From positions 124,001 to 188,000 of the forward strand of contig JAYQIC010000001.1 in NCBI GenBank assembly GCA_038141425.1: a stretch of 64,000 bases of DNA, written 5' to 3'. The position numbers were made by a program, and so were the translations under genes. Shown piece by piece: positions 9,769 to 18,937 of the stretch (the first letter of the stretch is position 1; each line of letters begins with the position of its first letter). Below the pieces are notes generated by a model. That model was not told the origin of the DNA. It searched no databases and saw only the letters and a list, made by a program, of their open reading frames with translations. This DNA comes from UBA7985 sp038141425. GTDB lineage: Bacteria > Pseudomonadota > Alphaproteobacteria > UBA7985.

Positions 9769-10759
9769 TCAAGAGAGAAAACAGCGATACCCGCGATCCC
9801 CGGGAACAGAGCTGGTGTTGCTGCAGCCTGCACACCCCAGCGCCCAAGCTCAGAACCTGCGCGCCCGCCTTTGTCGCACCGTCGAGCACGTCGCCAGTGA
9901 CCCCGGCCAGCACCAGATGGGCGTGTCGGGAGGCGAGGTCGGAGAGCGCGAAAATCTGCCCCTGTTCCGCCGGTCCCAGGCCGATCCGCGCAGCCCGCTC
10001 GCGTTCATCATCATCGCGGAAGATCAGTCGTCCGAACATGCTCCCGCCCAGCGCCTGCAAACCTGCCGCCGCCAGCACGCCCTCGGGTGCCCCGCCGCTG
10101 CCCACATAGAGATCGAAGCGCGGACTACCGCTGACGACCGCCCCGGGCAGCGCGGTCAGCAGCGCACCCATGACATCGCCATCGGGGATCAGGCTCAGCG
10201 AAGCGCCCGCCGCCTCTACCGCCGTCATCAGCGGCCGGTGGCGCTCACGGTCGAGCATGATCACCCGCAAGGATCGCCCCGCCTGCCCCTGCAGGCGCGC
10301 CAGCACCTCATCGAGCGGTCGGTCCAGGTCGTCAGCGCGCAGGTCGAGGCCCGGTCGGGCGGCAATCTTCTGCATGTACACGTCGGGCGCATGGAGCAGG
10401 TCGCCACGCGGCGCAAAGGCCGCCACACACAGCGCGCCCGGCCGGTTCTGCGCGCACAGGGTCGTCCCCTCCAGCGGGTCAACGGCGATATCGACCTCGG
10501 GCGTCGATGCCTGCCGTGGGCCATTGCCGAGGGTCTCGCCGATATAGAGCATGGGCGCCTGATCGCGCTCGCCCTCCCCGATGACGATGCGGCCGTGCAT
10601 GGGCGCTGCGTTGAAGGCGGTGCGCATGGCATCGACCGCAGCGGCGTCGGCGGCTTCCTTGTCGCCCTGCCCGATCCACGGCAGGCAGGCACCGGCAGCC
10701 AGCGCGCAGGCGCGCTCGAAGTCGGGCAGCAGGGCTTTGACGCTGTCGGCGGTGGTCAC
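9769..10759 (-). CDS. glpX: Class II fructose-1,6-bisphosphatase
   Basis: Hydrolyses fructose-1,6-bisphosphate to fructose-6-phosphate in gluconeogenesis. The GlpX signature VDPLEGTT is at about residues 93-100, with RIVIGEGERDQAPMLYIGE (metal site) before it and the SGGAPEGVLAAAGLQALGG substrate region later. GTG 10759 overlaps the stop of the aldolase as GTGA, indicating translational coupling. The C-terminal 30 residues do not look like GlpX in the open frame, which would run on through the terminator to 9653; a frameshift near 9810 probably brings the stop to TGA at 9769-9771, so the right-hand end given here is an estimate. Confidence 0.85.
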
Positions 10760-11718
10760 GCGGCTTTGGATCCGGCCATGGCGGCGGGCGTTGCCGCTTC
10801 GCTGGCGGCCTGTTCCGCGTAAACGTCGATCAGCTGCTCGAGCATGGCCAGTGCGTCCTTGCGTGGGCGCTGGAAGGCGTTACGCCCGATGATCGAGCCA
10901 TAGCCGCCGCCGCGGGCGATGGCCGCGATCTCCTCGTAAACCGCGTCCGTGCCCTTGGCTTCCCCGCCGGAGAAGATGACGATGCGGCGGCCATCAAAGG
11001 CCGACTGGATGACGTGGGCAATCCGGTCTTCCAGCCGCGACCAGTCCCGGTTTTCGTAGTGGGGCCGGGCCGCGTCCTGCTCGATCTGGGGCTTGGGCGG
11101 TTTGACCTTGATGATATGCGCGCCCATCAGCGCCGCGATGTGGGCGGCGTAGGCGATGACGTCGAGGCTGGTTTCGCCCTGCTTGCTCAGACCGCCGCCG
11201 CGTGGGTAGCTCCAGACCACCACAGCCAGCCCGGCGTCGCGGGCATCCTTGGTCAGCTGGCGCAGCTTTTCCTGCATATCAAACTGCTGGTCCGAGCCGG
11301 GATAGAGCGTGTAGCCCACACCCGCGCAGCCCAGCCGCAGGGCGTCTTCCACGCTGCCGGTCAACGCCTGATCAGCGGCCAGCGCGTGGCTGTTGGAGCT
11401 GTTGACCTTGAGGATCAACGGGATCTGTCCGGCGAAGTGCGCCGCCCCGGCGGAGAGCAGCCCGATGGGTGCGGCGAAGGCACTCAGCCCGGCATCGATG
11501 GCAAGCTGCCAGTGATACAGCGGGTCATAGCCCGCCGGGTTCGGGGCAAACGACCGCGCCGGGCCGTGCTCAAAGCCCTGATCGACCGGCAGGATCAGCA
11601 TCTTGCCGGTGCCGCCCAGGCGGCCGTGGTTCAGCATCTGCACCAGCTTGGCGCGCGTGCCCGGGTTTTCGCTTTCGTAGTTGTCGATGATGGCGGAAAC
11701 AGCTGGGGTCAGGGGCAC
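10756..11718 (-). CDS. Class I (DhnA-type) fructose-bisphosphate aldolase
   Basis: A 320-residue DhnA/FbaB-type aldolase cleaving or forming fructose-1,6-bisphosphate through a Schiff base. LILPVDQGFEHGP at the start of the barrel, IIKVKPP with the lysine, IVIFSGGEAKG and GGGYGSIIGRNAFQR near the end are diagnostic. GTG 11718 is preceded by GAGAGGAACC and gives the usual N-terminus; an upstream ATG at 11778 is in frame but would add an atypical basic extension. It is co-transcribed with glpX through a 4-bp overlap, pairing two successive gluconeogenic steps. Confidence 0.85.
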   Translation of the reverse strand: MPLTPAVSAIIDNYESENPGTRAKLVQMLNHGRLGGTGKMLILPVDQGFEHGPARSFAPNPAGYDPLYHWQLAIDAGLSAFAAPIGLLSAGAAHFAGQIPLILKVNSSNSHALAADQALTGSVEDALRLGCAGVGYTLYPGSDQQFDMQEKLRQLTKDARDAGLAVVVWSYPRGGGLSKQGETSLDVIAYAAHIAALMGAHIIKVKPPKPQIEQDAARPHYENRDWSRLEDRIAHVIQSAFDGRRIVIFSGGEAKGTDAVYEEIAAIARGGGYGSIIGRNAFQRPRKDALAMLEQLIDVYAEQAASEAATPAAMAGSKAA

Positions 11719-11875
11719 GGTCGGTTCCTCTCGAACGGGTTTATGCGCCCTTATTCTAGCGGAGGGCCGCGAAAGCATGCCAAGCGCGAGACGGTAATTC
11801 TGCCCGCATGGCGGCCGTGCACCCCCTATCCTGAAATCGCAGCTGTGGTTCCGGAAACCGGCTTTGAAACAAACG

Positions 11876-13042
11876 TTACATGTAATCGTTTACGGTCGCC
11901 GGCGGGGTCCGGACGAGGTGATCGGTGCCGAAATCCTCGATATTGCGGCAGCCGCACAGCGCCATGGTGGTGTCCATCTCCTTGCGGATCACCTCCAGCG
12001 CCGTGGTCACCCCCGCCTTGCCCATGGCGCCAAGGCCGTAGATGTAGGCCCGGCCGCTGTAGGTGCCCTTGGCGCCCAGCGCCCGCGCCTTGAGCACGTC
12101 CTGCCCGCTGCGGATACCGCCGTCCATATGCACCTCGATCTGGTCGCCGACGGCTTCGACGATCCGGGGCAGCATGGAGATGGACGACACCGCGCCGTCC
12201 AGCTGCCGGCCACCGTGGTTGGAGACGATGATCGCATCCGCGCCGGTCTTGGCCGCCATCCGGGCGTCTTCCTCGTCGAGGATGCCCTTGAGGATGAGTT
12301 TGCGGTCCCAGCGTTCCTTGATCCACGCCACGTCGTCCCAGCTCAGGCGTGGGTCGAACTGCTGGCTGGTCCACGACATGAGCGAGGACATATCGCTGAC
12401 CCCCTTGGCGTGGCCGACAATGTTGCGGAAGCTGCGCCGCGAAGTGCCGATCATGCCCAGCGACCAACCCGGCTTGCTGGCCATGTCGATCATATTGGGG
12501 ATGGTCAGCTTGGGCGGCGCGGTCATGCCGTTCTTGAGGTCCTTGTGCCGCTGGCCGAGGATCTGCAGATCCAGCGTCAGCACCAGCGCCGAACACCCGG
12601 CGTCGTAGGCCCGCTGGATCAGGCGTTCGATGAAGTCGCGATCGCGCATGAAGTAGAGCTGGAACCAGAACGGTTTGGTGGTGTTCTCGGCCACGTCTTC
12701 GATCGAGCAGATCGACATGGTCGACAGGGTGAAGGGCACGCCGGCTTCCTCGGCGGCCTGCGCGACCAGAATTTCACCGTCCGCGTGCTGCATCCCGGTC
12801 AGGCCGACCGGTGCCAGCGCCAGCGGCATGGACACGTCTTCGCCGACCATCTGTGTGGCGAGGCTGCGGCCTTCCATATCCACGGCCACGCGCTGGCGCA
12901 GCCGGATCTTGTCGAAGTCCGAGGTGTTATCGCGCAGCGTCTGCTCGGTGTAGGAGCCGCTGTCGGCGTAGTCGAAGAACATCTTCGGCACCCGGCGCTG
13001 GGCCAGATCGCGCAGATCGTCGATGGTGGTGATTACCGGCAA
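11876..13042 (-). CDS. lldD: FMN-dependent L-lactate dehydrogenase / alpha-hydroxy acid dehydrogenase
   Basis: An intact 388-residue enzyme of the glycolate oxidase/LldD family that oxidises L-lactate to pyruvate, passing electrons to the respiratory chain. FFDYADSGSYTE at residues 22-33, PLALAPVGLTGMQH for FMN, the catalytic SNHGGRQLDGA and HMDGGIRSGQDVLKA are all present. It follows the acetoacetyl-CoA synthetase gene by 25 bp on the same strand and probably shares its transcript. Other 2-hydroxy acids (glycolate, mandelate) cannot be excluded from sequence alone. Confidence 0.85.
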   Translation of the reverse strand: MPVITTIDDLRDLAQRRVPKMFFDYADSGSYTEQTLRDNTSDFDKIRLRQRVAVDMEGRSLATQMVGEDVSMPLALAPVGLTGMQHADGEILVAQAAEEAGVPFTLSTMSICSIEDVAENTTKPFWFQLYFMRDRDFIERLIQRAYDAGCSALVLTLDLQILGQRHKDLKNGMTAPPKLTIPNMIDMASKPGWSLGMIGTSRRSFRNIVGHAKGVSDMSSLMSWTSQQFDPRLSWDDVAWIKERWDRKLILKGILDEEDARMAAKTGADAIIVSNHGGRQLDGAVSSISMLPRIVEAVGDQIEVHMDGGIRSGQDVLKARALGAKGTYSGRAYIYGLGAMGKAGVTTALEVIRKEMDTTMALCGCRNIEDFGTDHLVRTPPATVNDYM

Positions 13043-13067
13043 AACCCTCGTCCTTCCTCAACGTGAC

Positions 13068-15047
13068 TCAATCTTCTTCGAGGGCTGGAATACCCCTGAA
13101 ATGGTCCAGCGCCTCAGCGTTGGCCAGCGCTTCGACGTTGCGCACCTCCTCACCCATGACCACCGAGCGGACCGCCAGCTCGACGATCTTGCCCGACCGG
13201 GTGCGCGGAATATCGGGCACCTCGATGATCTTGGCGGGGACGTGGCGCGGTGAAGCACCGCTGCGAATCTGTACCCGGATTTTTTCCTTCAGACCATCGG
13301 ACAAAGTTTCACCCTCCTGCATGACCACGAACAGCACCACACGGGTATCACCCGCCCAGGGCTGGCCGATGACGATGCTTTCCCTGACCTGCGGCAGGGT
13401 CTCGACCTGGCGGTAGATCTCGGCTGTGCCGATCCGCACCCCGCTGGGGTTGAGGGTGGCGTCCGAGCGGCCGTGGATGTTGTAACCGTGGTTGGGGGTC
13501 TGCTCGATATAGTCGCCGTGGGTCCACACGCCCTCGAAGCGGTCGAAGTAGGCGGCGTGGTAGCGGCTGCCGTCGTCGTCGCCCCAGAAGCCCAGCGGCA
13601 TCGACGGGAACGGCGTGGCGCAGACCAGCTCGCCGCGCCCTCGCGTTGGGGCTGTCCTTCGTCGTCGTAGACCTGCAGATCGACGCCGAGGATCGGCACC
13701 TGCAGCTCGCCGCGGTAGACCGGCAGGGTCGCGGTGCCGCCGACGAAGCAGCCCAGCAGGTCCGTCCCGCCGGAGACCGAGGCGACGTGCAGGTCGGTCT
13801 TCACGTGCTCATAGAGGTAGTCAAAGCTCTCGTGGATCAGGGTTGAGCCGGTCGAGGCGATGGCGCGCAAGGCCGGGTAGTCACCCAGCGACTTGGGCCG
13901 CACATCCTGCTTGTTCAGAGCGTCGACGTACTTGGCCGACAGCCCGAAGCCGGTCATGGCGTGCTCGCGGGCGAAGCGCCACAGCACCAGCGGGTCGGGC
14001 GCAAAGGGCGAGCCGTCGTAGAGCATGATGGTCGAGCCCGTCGCCAGCCCGGCGATCAGCCAGTTCCACATCATCCAGCCGCAAGTGGTGAAGAAGAAGG
14101 TGCGGTCACCGGCGCGGGTGTCGTTGTGCAGCATATGCTCGCTGAGCTGCTTGAGCAGCACCCCGCCCTGCCCATGAACGATGCACTTGGGCTTTCCGGT
14201 CGTGCCCGAGGAAAACATGATGTAGAGCGGCGCGTTGAAATCCAGCCGCTTGAAGCTTGGCCGGTCCGAAGCGGCGTGACGCGCAAGCGCACGATCCAGC
14301 CGCTCGGTCGTCGGCCGCGCGGTCAGCAGCGCGTCACCGACCGCGGCGCGCTCGTCGCAGAAGCCGAGCATGAAGGCGCTTTCGACCGAAGGCAGCGCGG
14401 TCAGCACTTCGGCGAACTTGTTCTGCGTGTCGAAGGCCTTGCCGCCGTAAAAATAGCCGTCGCAGACGATCAGCACCTTGGGCCGGGTCTGGGTGAAGCG
14501 GTCGAGGATGCCGCCGACCCCGAAATCGGGCGAACAGGAAGACACCACCGCCCCCAGCGCGTTGGCGGCCAGCGCGACCACGATCGACGTCGGGCAGTTT
14601 GGCAGCACGAAGCCCACGCGGTCGCCCTCGCCCACCCCGCACTCGGCCAGCAGCGCCTGCATGCGCCCGACCCGGGCGATCAGGTCCCGCCAGCTCACCT
14701 GCTCGGCCTTGCGGTCTTCGGCCTGGAAGATCAGCGCGGGATCGTCGCTGTCGGCGCGTTCGGCCGGACGCAGCAGGTTTTCAGCGTAGCTGATCCGGCC
14801 CTGCGGGAAATAGCGGGCGCCGGGCATCTGCTCTGGGTTTTCGACGACGACCTCGCCGGGGTCGCCGATGATGTCGGCGAAGGCCCAGAAGCCGGACCAG
14901 AAGCGCTCGTTGTCGTGGATGCTGAAATCGTGGAGGTCCCAGAACGAGCGGCAGTCGCGATCAAAACGCGCGTTGATAAAAGACTGGAAGCGCGCCAGAT
15001 TTGTTGCAGCGATCTGGTCTTCCTGGGGCTGCCAAAGCAGTGTCATG
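13068..15047 (-). CDS. aacS: Acetoacetyl-CoA synthetase, one frameshift
   Basis: Activates acetoacetate to acetoacetyl-CoA with ATP, linking ketone bodies to PHB or lipid metabolism. About 655 residues, ANL superfamily: MFSSGTTGKPKCIVHG is the P-loop-like A3 motif, GWMMWNWL and ASTGSTL follow, and YNIHGRSDATLNPSGVRIG and the A10 lysine in RTRSGKIVE lie in the C-terminal domain. ATG 15047 (MTLLWQPQEDQI) gives the standard N-terminus. One indel near 13640, after GQPQREGAA, breaks the frame. The upstream open frame to 16003 is an antisense artefact of the ggt gene. Confidence 0.88.
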
Positions 15048-15115
15048 GGGGCATCCTTGATCTCGTATCCCTGTTGGCTCGGCTTGAGCTGGCATTCTCG
15101 CAAGGAGTAAGGTTC

Positions 15116-16721
15116 ATGCGCAGTTTCGAGCTTCCCGGCCGGTCTACTGTTATGGCGGAAAAGGGGGCGGTTGCAACGTCTCATCCGCTGGCAACGTCCG
15201 CAGCGCTGCAGGTGCTGGCCGAAGGGGGCAACGCGGTCGATGCAGCCGTGACTGCCTGTCTGGTGCAGTGCGTGGTCGAGCCGCAATCGGTGGGGCTGGG
15301 CGGGGATATGTTCGCGCTCTATGCGCAGGGCGGGAAAATGCCGGTCTACGGGCTCAACGGCTCGGGCCGCGCGCCGGCGGCGGCGACGCTGGAGCAGGTC
15401 AGCGCCGCCTTCCCCGGGGCCAGCAAGGTCGACCGCCAGCACCCGCACGCGGTGACGGTCCCGGGCGCCGTGGATGGGCTGATCACCCTGCACGAGCGCT
15501 TCGGCAGCTGGGAGCTTGCGCGGATCATCGAGCCCGCGCGGGTCTATGCGGAGGCGGGCTTCCCGGTGCACGCGCGGGTGCGCAGCGACTGGGGGCTCGA
15601 GCGCGATTTGCTCGCCAATGATCCCGACGCCGCCGCCCTGCTGCTGCCCGGCGGCGCCCTGCCCTCGGTCGGTCAGCGGATGGTGTTCCCGGCACTGGCA
15701 CTCACGCTGGGCGAAATTGCCGCCAAGGGCCGGGCTGGTTTCTACGAGGGCTGGGTCATGGACGACATGCTGGCCAAGCTGCGTGCGGGCGGTGGCCTGC
15801 ACAGCGCGGAGGATTTCGCTGCCACCCGGAGCACGTGGGTCGACCCCATCAGCACCGCCTACCGCGGCCACCGGCTGTGGGAAATCCCGCCCAATGGTCA
15901 GGGACTGGTGGCGCTGGAAATGCTGCAGATCCTCGACCGGCTGGGTACGCCGGGCTCGGTCGACGGGCTCGACCGCTTCCACCAGCAGATCGAAGCCGCG
16001 CACCTCGCCTACGCCGACCGCGAGGCCTTCTTCGCCGACCTGCCGTCGATGCCGTGCAGCGTCGAGGACGTGCTCAACCCCGCGCGCATGGACCGGCAGG
16101 CTGCCCGCATCCGCGACGACAGCAGCCTCTCACCCGTGCCGACCCCCGACTATCCGGCCAGCGGTGATACCGTCTACCTGACCGTGGTCGACGGCGACCG
16201 CAACGCCGTCAGCCTGATCGCGTCGGTCTTCGACAGTTTCGGCTCCGGGTTGGTCGCGCCGGGGTCAGGGATCTGGCTCCAGAACCGGGCCCGCAGCTTC
16301 CGCATCGACGATCCCGACCACCCCAATGCCTACGCACCGGGCAAGCGGCCCATGCACACCATCATCCCGGCCATGCTGACCAAGGGCGATGACGTGCAGA
16401 TGGCCTTCGGCGTCATGGGGGGCGGACTACCAGCCCCAGGGGCAGGTACACGTGCTGACCGCCATGCTCGACTTCGGGCTGGATATTCAGGCGGCGCTGG
16501 ACCAACCGCGGGTCCACGCCTCGCCCAAAACCGGCGGGGTTCAGGCCGAAGCCGGGCTGTCACCGTTGCTGCGACAGGGCTTGCTCGACCGCGGCCACCG
16601 GTTGGAAATCCCCGAAAAGCCGATCGGCGGCGGGCAAGGCATCTGGCTGCACCAGGACAGCGGCTTTCTGTCGGCCGGGTCCGACCCGCGCAAGGATGGG
16701 CAGGCTGTCTCAGGCCGCTGA
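15116..16721 (+). CDS. ggt: Gamma-glutamyltransferase family protein, one frameshift
   Basis: A protein of about 535 residues of the Ntn-hydrolase gamma-glutamyltransferase family, cleaving or transferring gamma-glutamyl groups. GAVATSHPLATSAAL and GGNAVDAAVTA at the N-terminus and GDTVYLTVVD, with the threonine expected to become the nucleophile after self-cleavage, are recognisable. AAGGAG lies 7 bp before ATG 15116. No signal peptide is evident, unlike periplasmic GGT. The frame slips near 16430 (FGVMGG to DYQPQGQVHVL). It may act on gamma-glutamyl intermediates, but it is 7 kb from the polyamine operon. Confidence 0.82.
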
Positions 16722-16860
16722 GTTGTGAGCCGCTGAGTTCCCTGCCCTTAGGACAGGGACGCCCAGAGAGAGCGTTGGGGATGGGCGCAGATCGCTTCTG
16801 ATCGCCTTCAGCGCGGGACCGAAAACTGCCGCGCCGTGAGGAGCTGCAAAGGGCCGCGCT

Positions 16861-17297
16861 TCAGGCGTCGAATTCGGCGCGTAGGGCCTCGGCATCGGCG
16901 ATTATCGCCAGCGGTACCATGACAAAATCACGCTCGAACATGCGTGGATGAGGCAGGATCGGCGGCCCCACCGGGTCGCGCTCGTGGTGGTAGATCAGCA
17001 GGTCGAGATCGAGGGTCCGGGCGGCGTTCCGCACCCCCTGACCCGGCCGAAATCAGCCTCGATGTCGTGAAGAACAGCCAGTAAGTCACTGGCATAAAAA
17101 GTCGACTCGACGGCACAAACCGCGTTCTGATACCAGGGCTGATCCGACACCGGGACCGGTTCAGTCGCAATAAAGGGTGAGACGCGCAGAATCTTTACGC
17201 CTTTGGCGTGCAGACGCGCCAGCGCCTCCCGCAATACGGAGGCTGAGTCGCCAATTTCAGGGTGTGGGAGGTTGCTTCCCAGTCCGATTAGGATCAC
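16861..17297 (-). CDS. folK: HPPK, folate biosynthesis pyrophosphokinase, one frameshift
   Basis: 2-amino-4-hydroxy-6-hydroxymethyldihydropteridine pyrophosphokinase. VILIGLGSNLPHPE at the start, ATEPVPVSDQPWYQNAV, then the frame slips near 17035 and continues RTLDLDLLIYH and LPHPRMFERDFVMVPL, the HPPK signature. Start GTG 17297 is chosen because the family begins directly with this strand. The total of about 145 residues is slightly short. It is divergent from the NYN-domain gene, a pairing I associate with alphaproteobacteria. Confidence 0.85.
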
Positions 17298-17483
17298 GCG
17301 CGGCCGCCTGTGGATAACCAAAGTTGCAATGCTGGGGCGGGTGTACCATCCTAAATCTCGTACGAGCAAAACTAAAAATTGCCCCCTCGTCTGCGGAAGC
17401 TATTACCGCGGTCGCTTCATTTTTTTGCGCCCAGGCATTTTTGCGCCACCGTGACGTCGGGACATTTAAAGCAAGGCGGATTT

Positions 17484-18098
17484 ATGAGTAACTTGCGCTT
17501 CTACCCGCAGGAAAGAATAGCCCTCTTCATCGACGGCTCAAACCTCTACGCAACCGCGCGGGCGCTGGCCTTCGACATCGACTACAAGTCGCTGCTCGGT
17601 ATGTTCCAGAAGCAGGCAATGATGGTGCGTGCCTTTTACTACACGGCTTTGCTCGACGATCAGGAATACTCGCCGATCCGACCGCTGGTCGATTGGCTGG
17701 ACTACAATGGCTACACCATTGTGACCAAGCCGACCAAGGAGTTCACCGACGCCACCGGGCGACGGAAGATCAAGGGCAATATGGACATCGAACTGGCGAT
17801 CGACGTCATGGAGATGACCGACCGGCTCGACCATATTGTGCTGTTCTCGGGCGACGGTGACTTCCGCCGGCTGGTCGAGGCGGTACAGCGCAAGGGCGTG
17901 CGTGTGACGGTGATTTCCACGATCAAGTCCTCGCCACCGATGATCGCAGACGAGCTGCGCCGGCAGGCGGACAGCTTTGTCGAACTGACCGATATTCAGG
18001 AGTACATCTCGCGCCCGGTCTCGCAGCGGAATACGCGCCAGCCGGCTGACGATATGGACCCTGACAGCGATATGGCGCCGCTGATCGACGACGATTGA
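17484..18098 (+). CDS. NYN (LabA/DUF88) domain RNase-like protein
   Basis: A 204-residue protein of the NYN branch of the PIN-like nuclease fold. The acidic metal-binding positions are seen in ALFIDGSNLY, KGNMDIELAIDVME and VLFSGDGDFRRLVEA. The C-terminal 25 residues are acidic and probably disordered. Start ATG 17484 is preceded by AAGGCGGA. Homologues of this type are widespread next to folK in alphaproteobacteria and are thought to act on RNA; no substrate is known here. Confidence 0.82.
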   Translation: MSNLRFYPQERIALFIDGSNLYATARALAFDIDYKSLLGMFQKQAMMVRAFYYTALLDDQEYSPIRPLVDWLDYNGYTIVTKPTKEFTDATGRRKIKGNMDIELAIDVMEMTDRLDHIVLFSGDGDFRRLVEAVQRKGVRVTVISTIKSSPPMIADELRRQADSFVELTDIQEYISRPVSQRNTRQPADDMDPDSDMAPLIDDD

Positions 18099-18338
18099 GG
18101 CGCGATACGGGGCGGAAGGAAGCAGACCTCCGAGGCTGCCCCGGACCGTATCGTCCTGTTCATGCAGCGCTCGGTTGCGGGCTCGATTTGACGCCGCTTC
18201 GCGGCTTACAAATCTCCCCCGCGCAGTCAAACGGACAGGCCGCGCTGCACGCGGCCTGACGTCCTTTCTCTATGGAGTTGCGCGACGCCTTGGCGAAGAC
18301 CGCGAAGCGGTCGAGACAAGGTCGGCGCAACTTCTTCA

Positions 18339-18408
18339 GTTCACACTCAACACGCTCCGCTTTGAGTGTCCCGTTAGTTCACACTCAACACGCTTCGCTT
18401 TGAGTGTC
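18339..18408. repeat. Two 32-bp direct repeats, each a hairpin
   Basis: Copies at 18339-18370 and 18377-18408 differ at one base. Each contains acactcaa and ttgagtgt as inverted arms, so each can fold into a hairpin. Confidence 0.85.
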
Positions 18409-18442
18409 GTTCCACCGAAAAATCCAATCAAAGGACGCAGCC

Positions 18443-18928
18443 GTGTTGAGCGCAAAAGAAAAAACGCGCTCACAGCCCTTCGACAGGCTCAGGATAAACT
18501 CCGCGTTTTGAGCGCAAAGGGAAAACGCGCTCACAGCGAAGCGTTTTGAGCGCACAAGTGAGAAGGGGCGCTGCCCCTCGGCTCCGTCAAGGCCAAGCCG
18601 CTGCTAAAGCAGCGGTGCTGCGCAGCCTTGACCACGCCACACCCCGACTTCGCCAGTCGGTCAGAAGGTCAGATCACTCTGACCTTCTGTTTTCATCGAA
18701 GGAATTGCGCGACGCTTGGCCCCGCCGGGCTAAGCGGGGCAGGGGGCAAGTCGGCGCAACCATGTTTCAGCAAAGAACTTCAACGCGCTCAAAGGCGAAG
18801 GCGTTTTGAGAGCAAAGGGAAAACGCGCTCACAGCCGAAGGCGTTTTCGCTCAAAGGCGAAGCCGTGTTGAGTGCAGAGGCAAGACGTCGCTCAAAGGCG
18901 AGGCCGTTTTGAGCGCAAAGGAAAACGC
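18443..18928. repeat. Four copies of a gcgttttgagcgcaaagg..aaaacgc palindromic unit
   Basis: Near-identical 35-bp copies lie at 18503-18537 and 18801-18835 (one mismatch); diverged or shorter copies lie at 18443-18478 and 18905-18928. Each unit pairs gcgtttt with aaaacgc and is usually followed by gctcacagc. Confidence 0.8.
18662..18693 (+). terminator. Perfect 12-bp hairpin followed by TTTT
   Basis: Arms cagaaggtcaga and tctgaccttctg with a 4-bp loop are followed by tttt. It could terminate transcription but sits 560 bp after the NYN gene inside the repeat island, so it may simply be another palindrome of the island. Confidence 0.5.
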
Positions 18929-18937
18929 CAGCAAGCC

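Larger units (their letters stand above)
18099..18937. other. Gene-free island of palindromic repeats
   Basis: This 0.84-kb stretch between convergent NYN and fumarase genes has no convincing gene. It is packed with short inverted and direct repeats of at least three kinds (annotated separately), and the common proteobacterial motif cttcgacaggctcaggat at 18479-18496. An imperfect inverted pair gttgcgcgacgc / gtcggcgcaac bounds two blocks, 18277-18331 and 18704-18760. Confidence 0.75.

Noticed and set aside
13961..16801. A 946-codon open frame joining sequence antisense to acetoacetyl-CoA synthetase with gamma-glutamyltransferase
   Set aside because: Only the part from 15116 has protein-family character and a ribosome-binding site; the rest is antisense to aacS.
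18339..18928. CRISPR array
   Set aside because: Repeats differ in type and spacing, spacers are not of constant length, and no cas gene is near.
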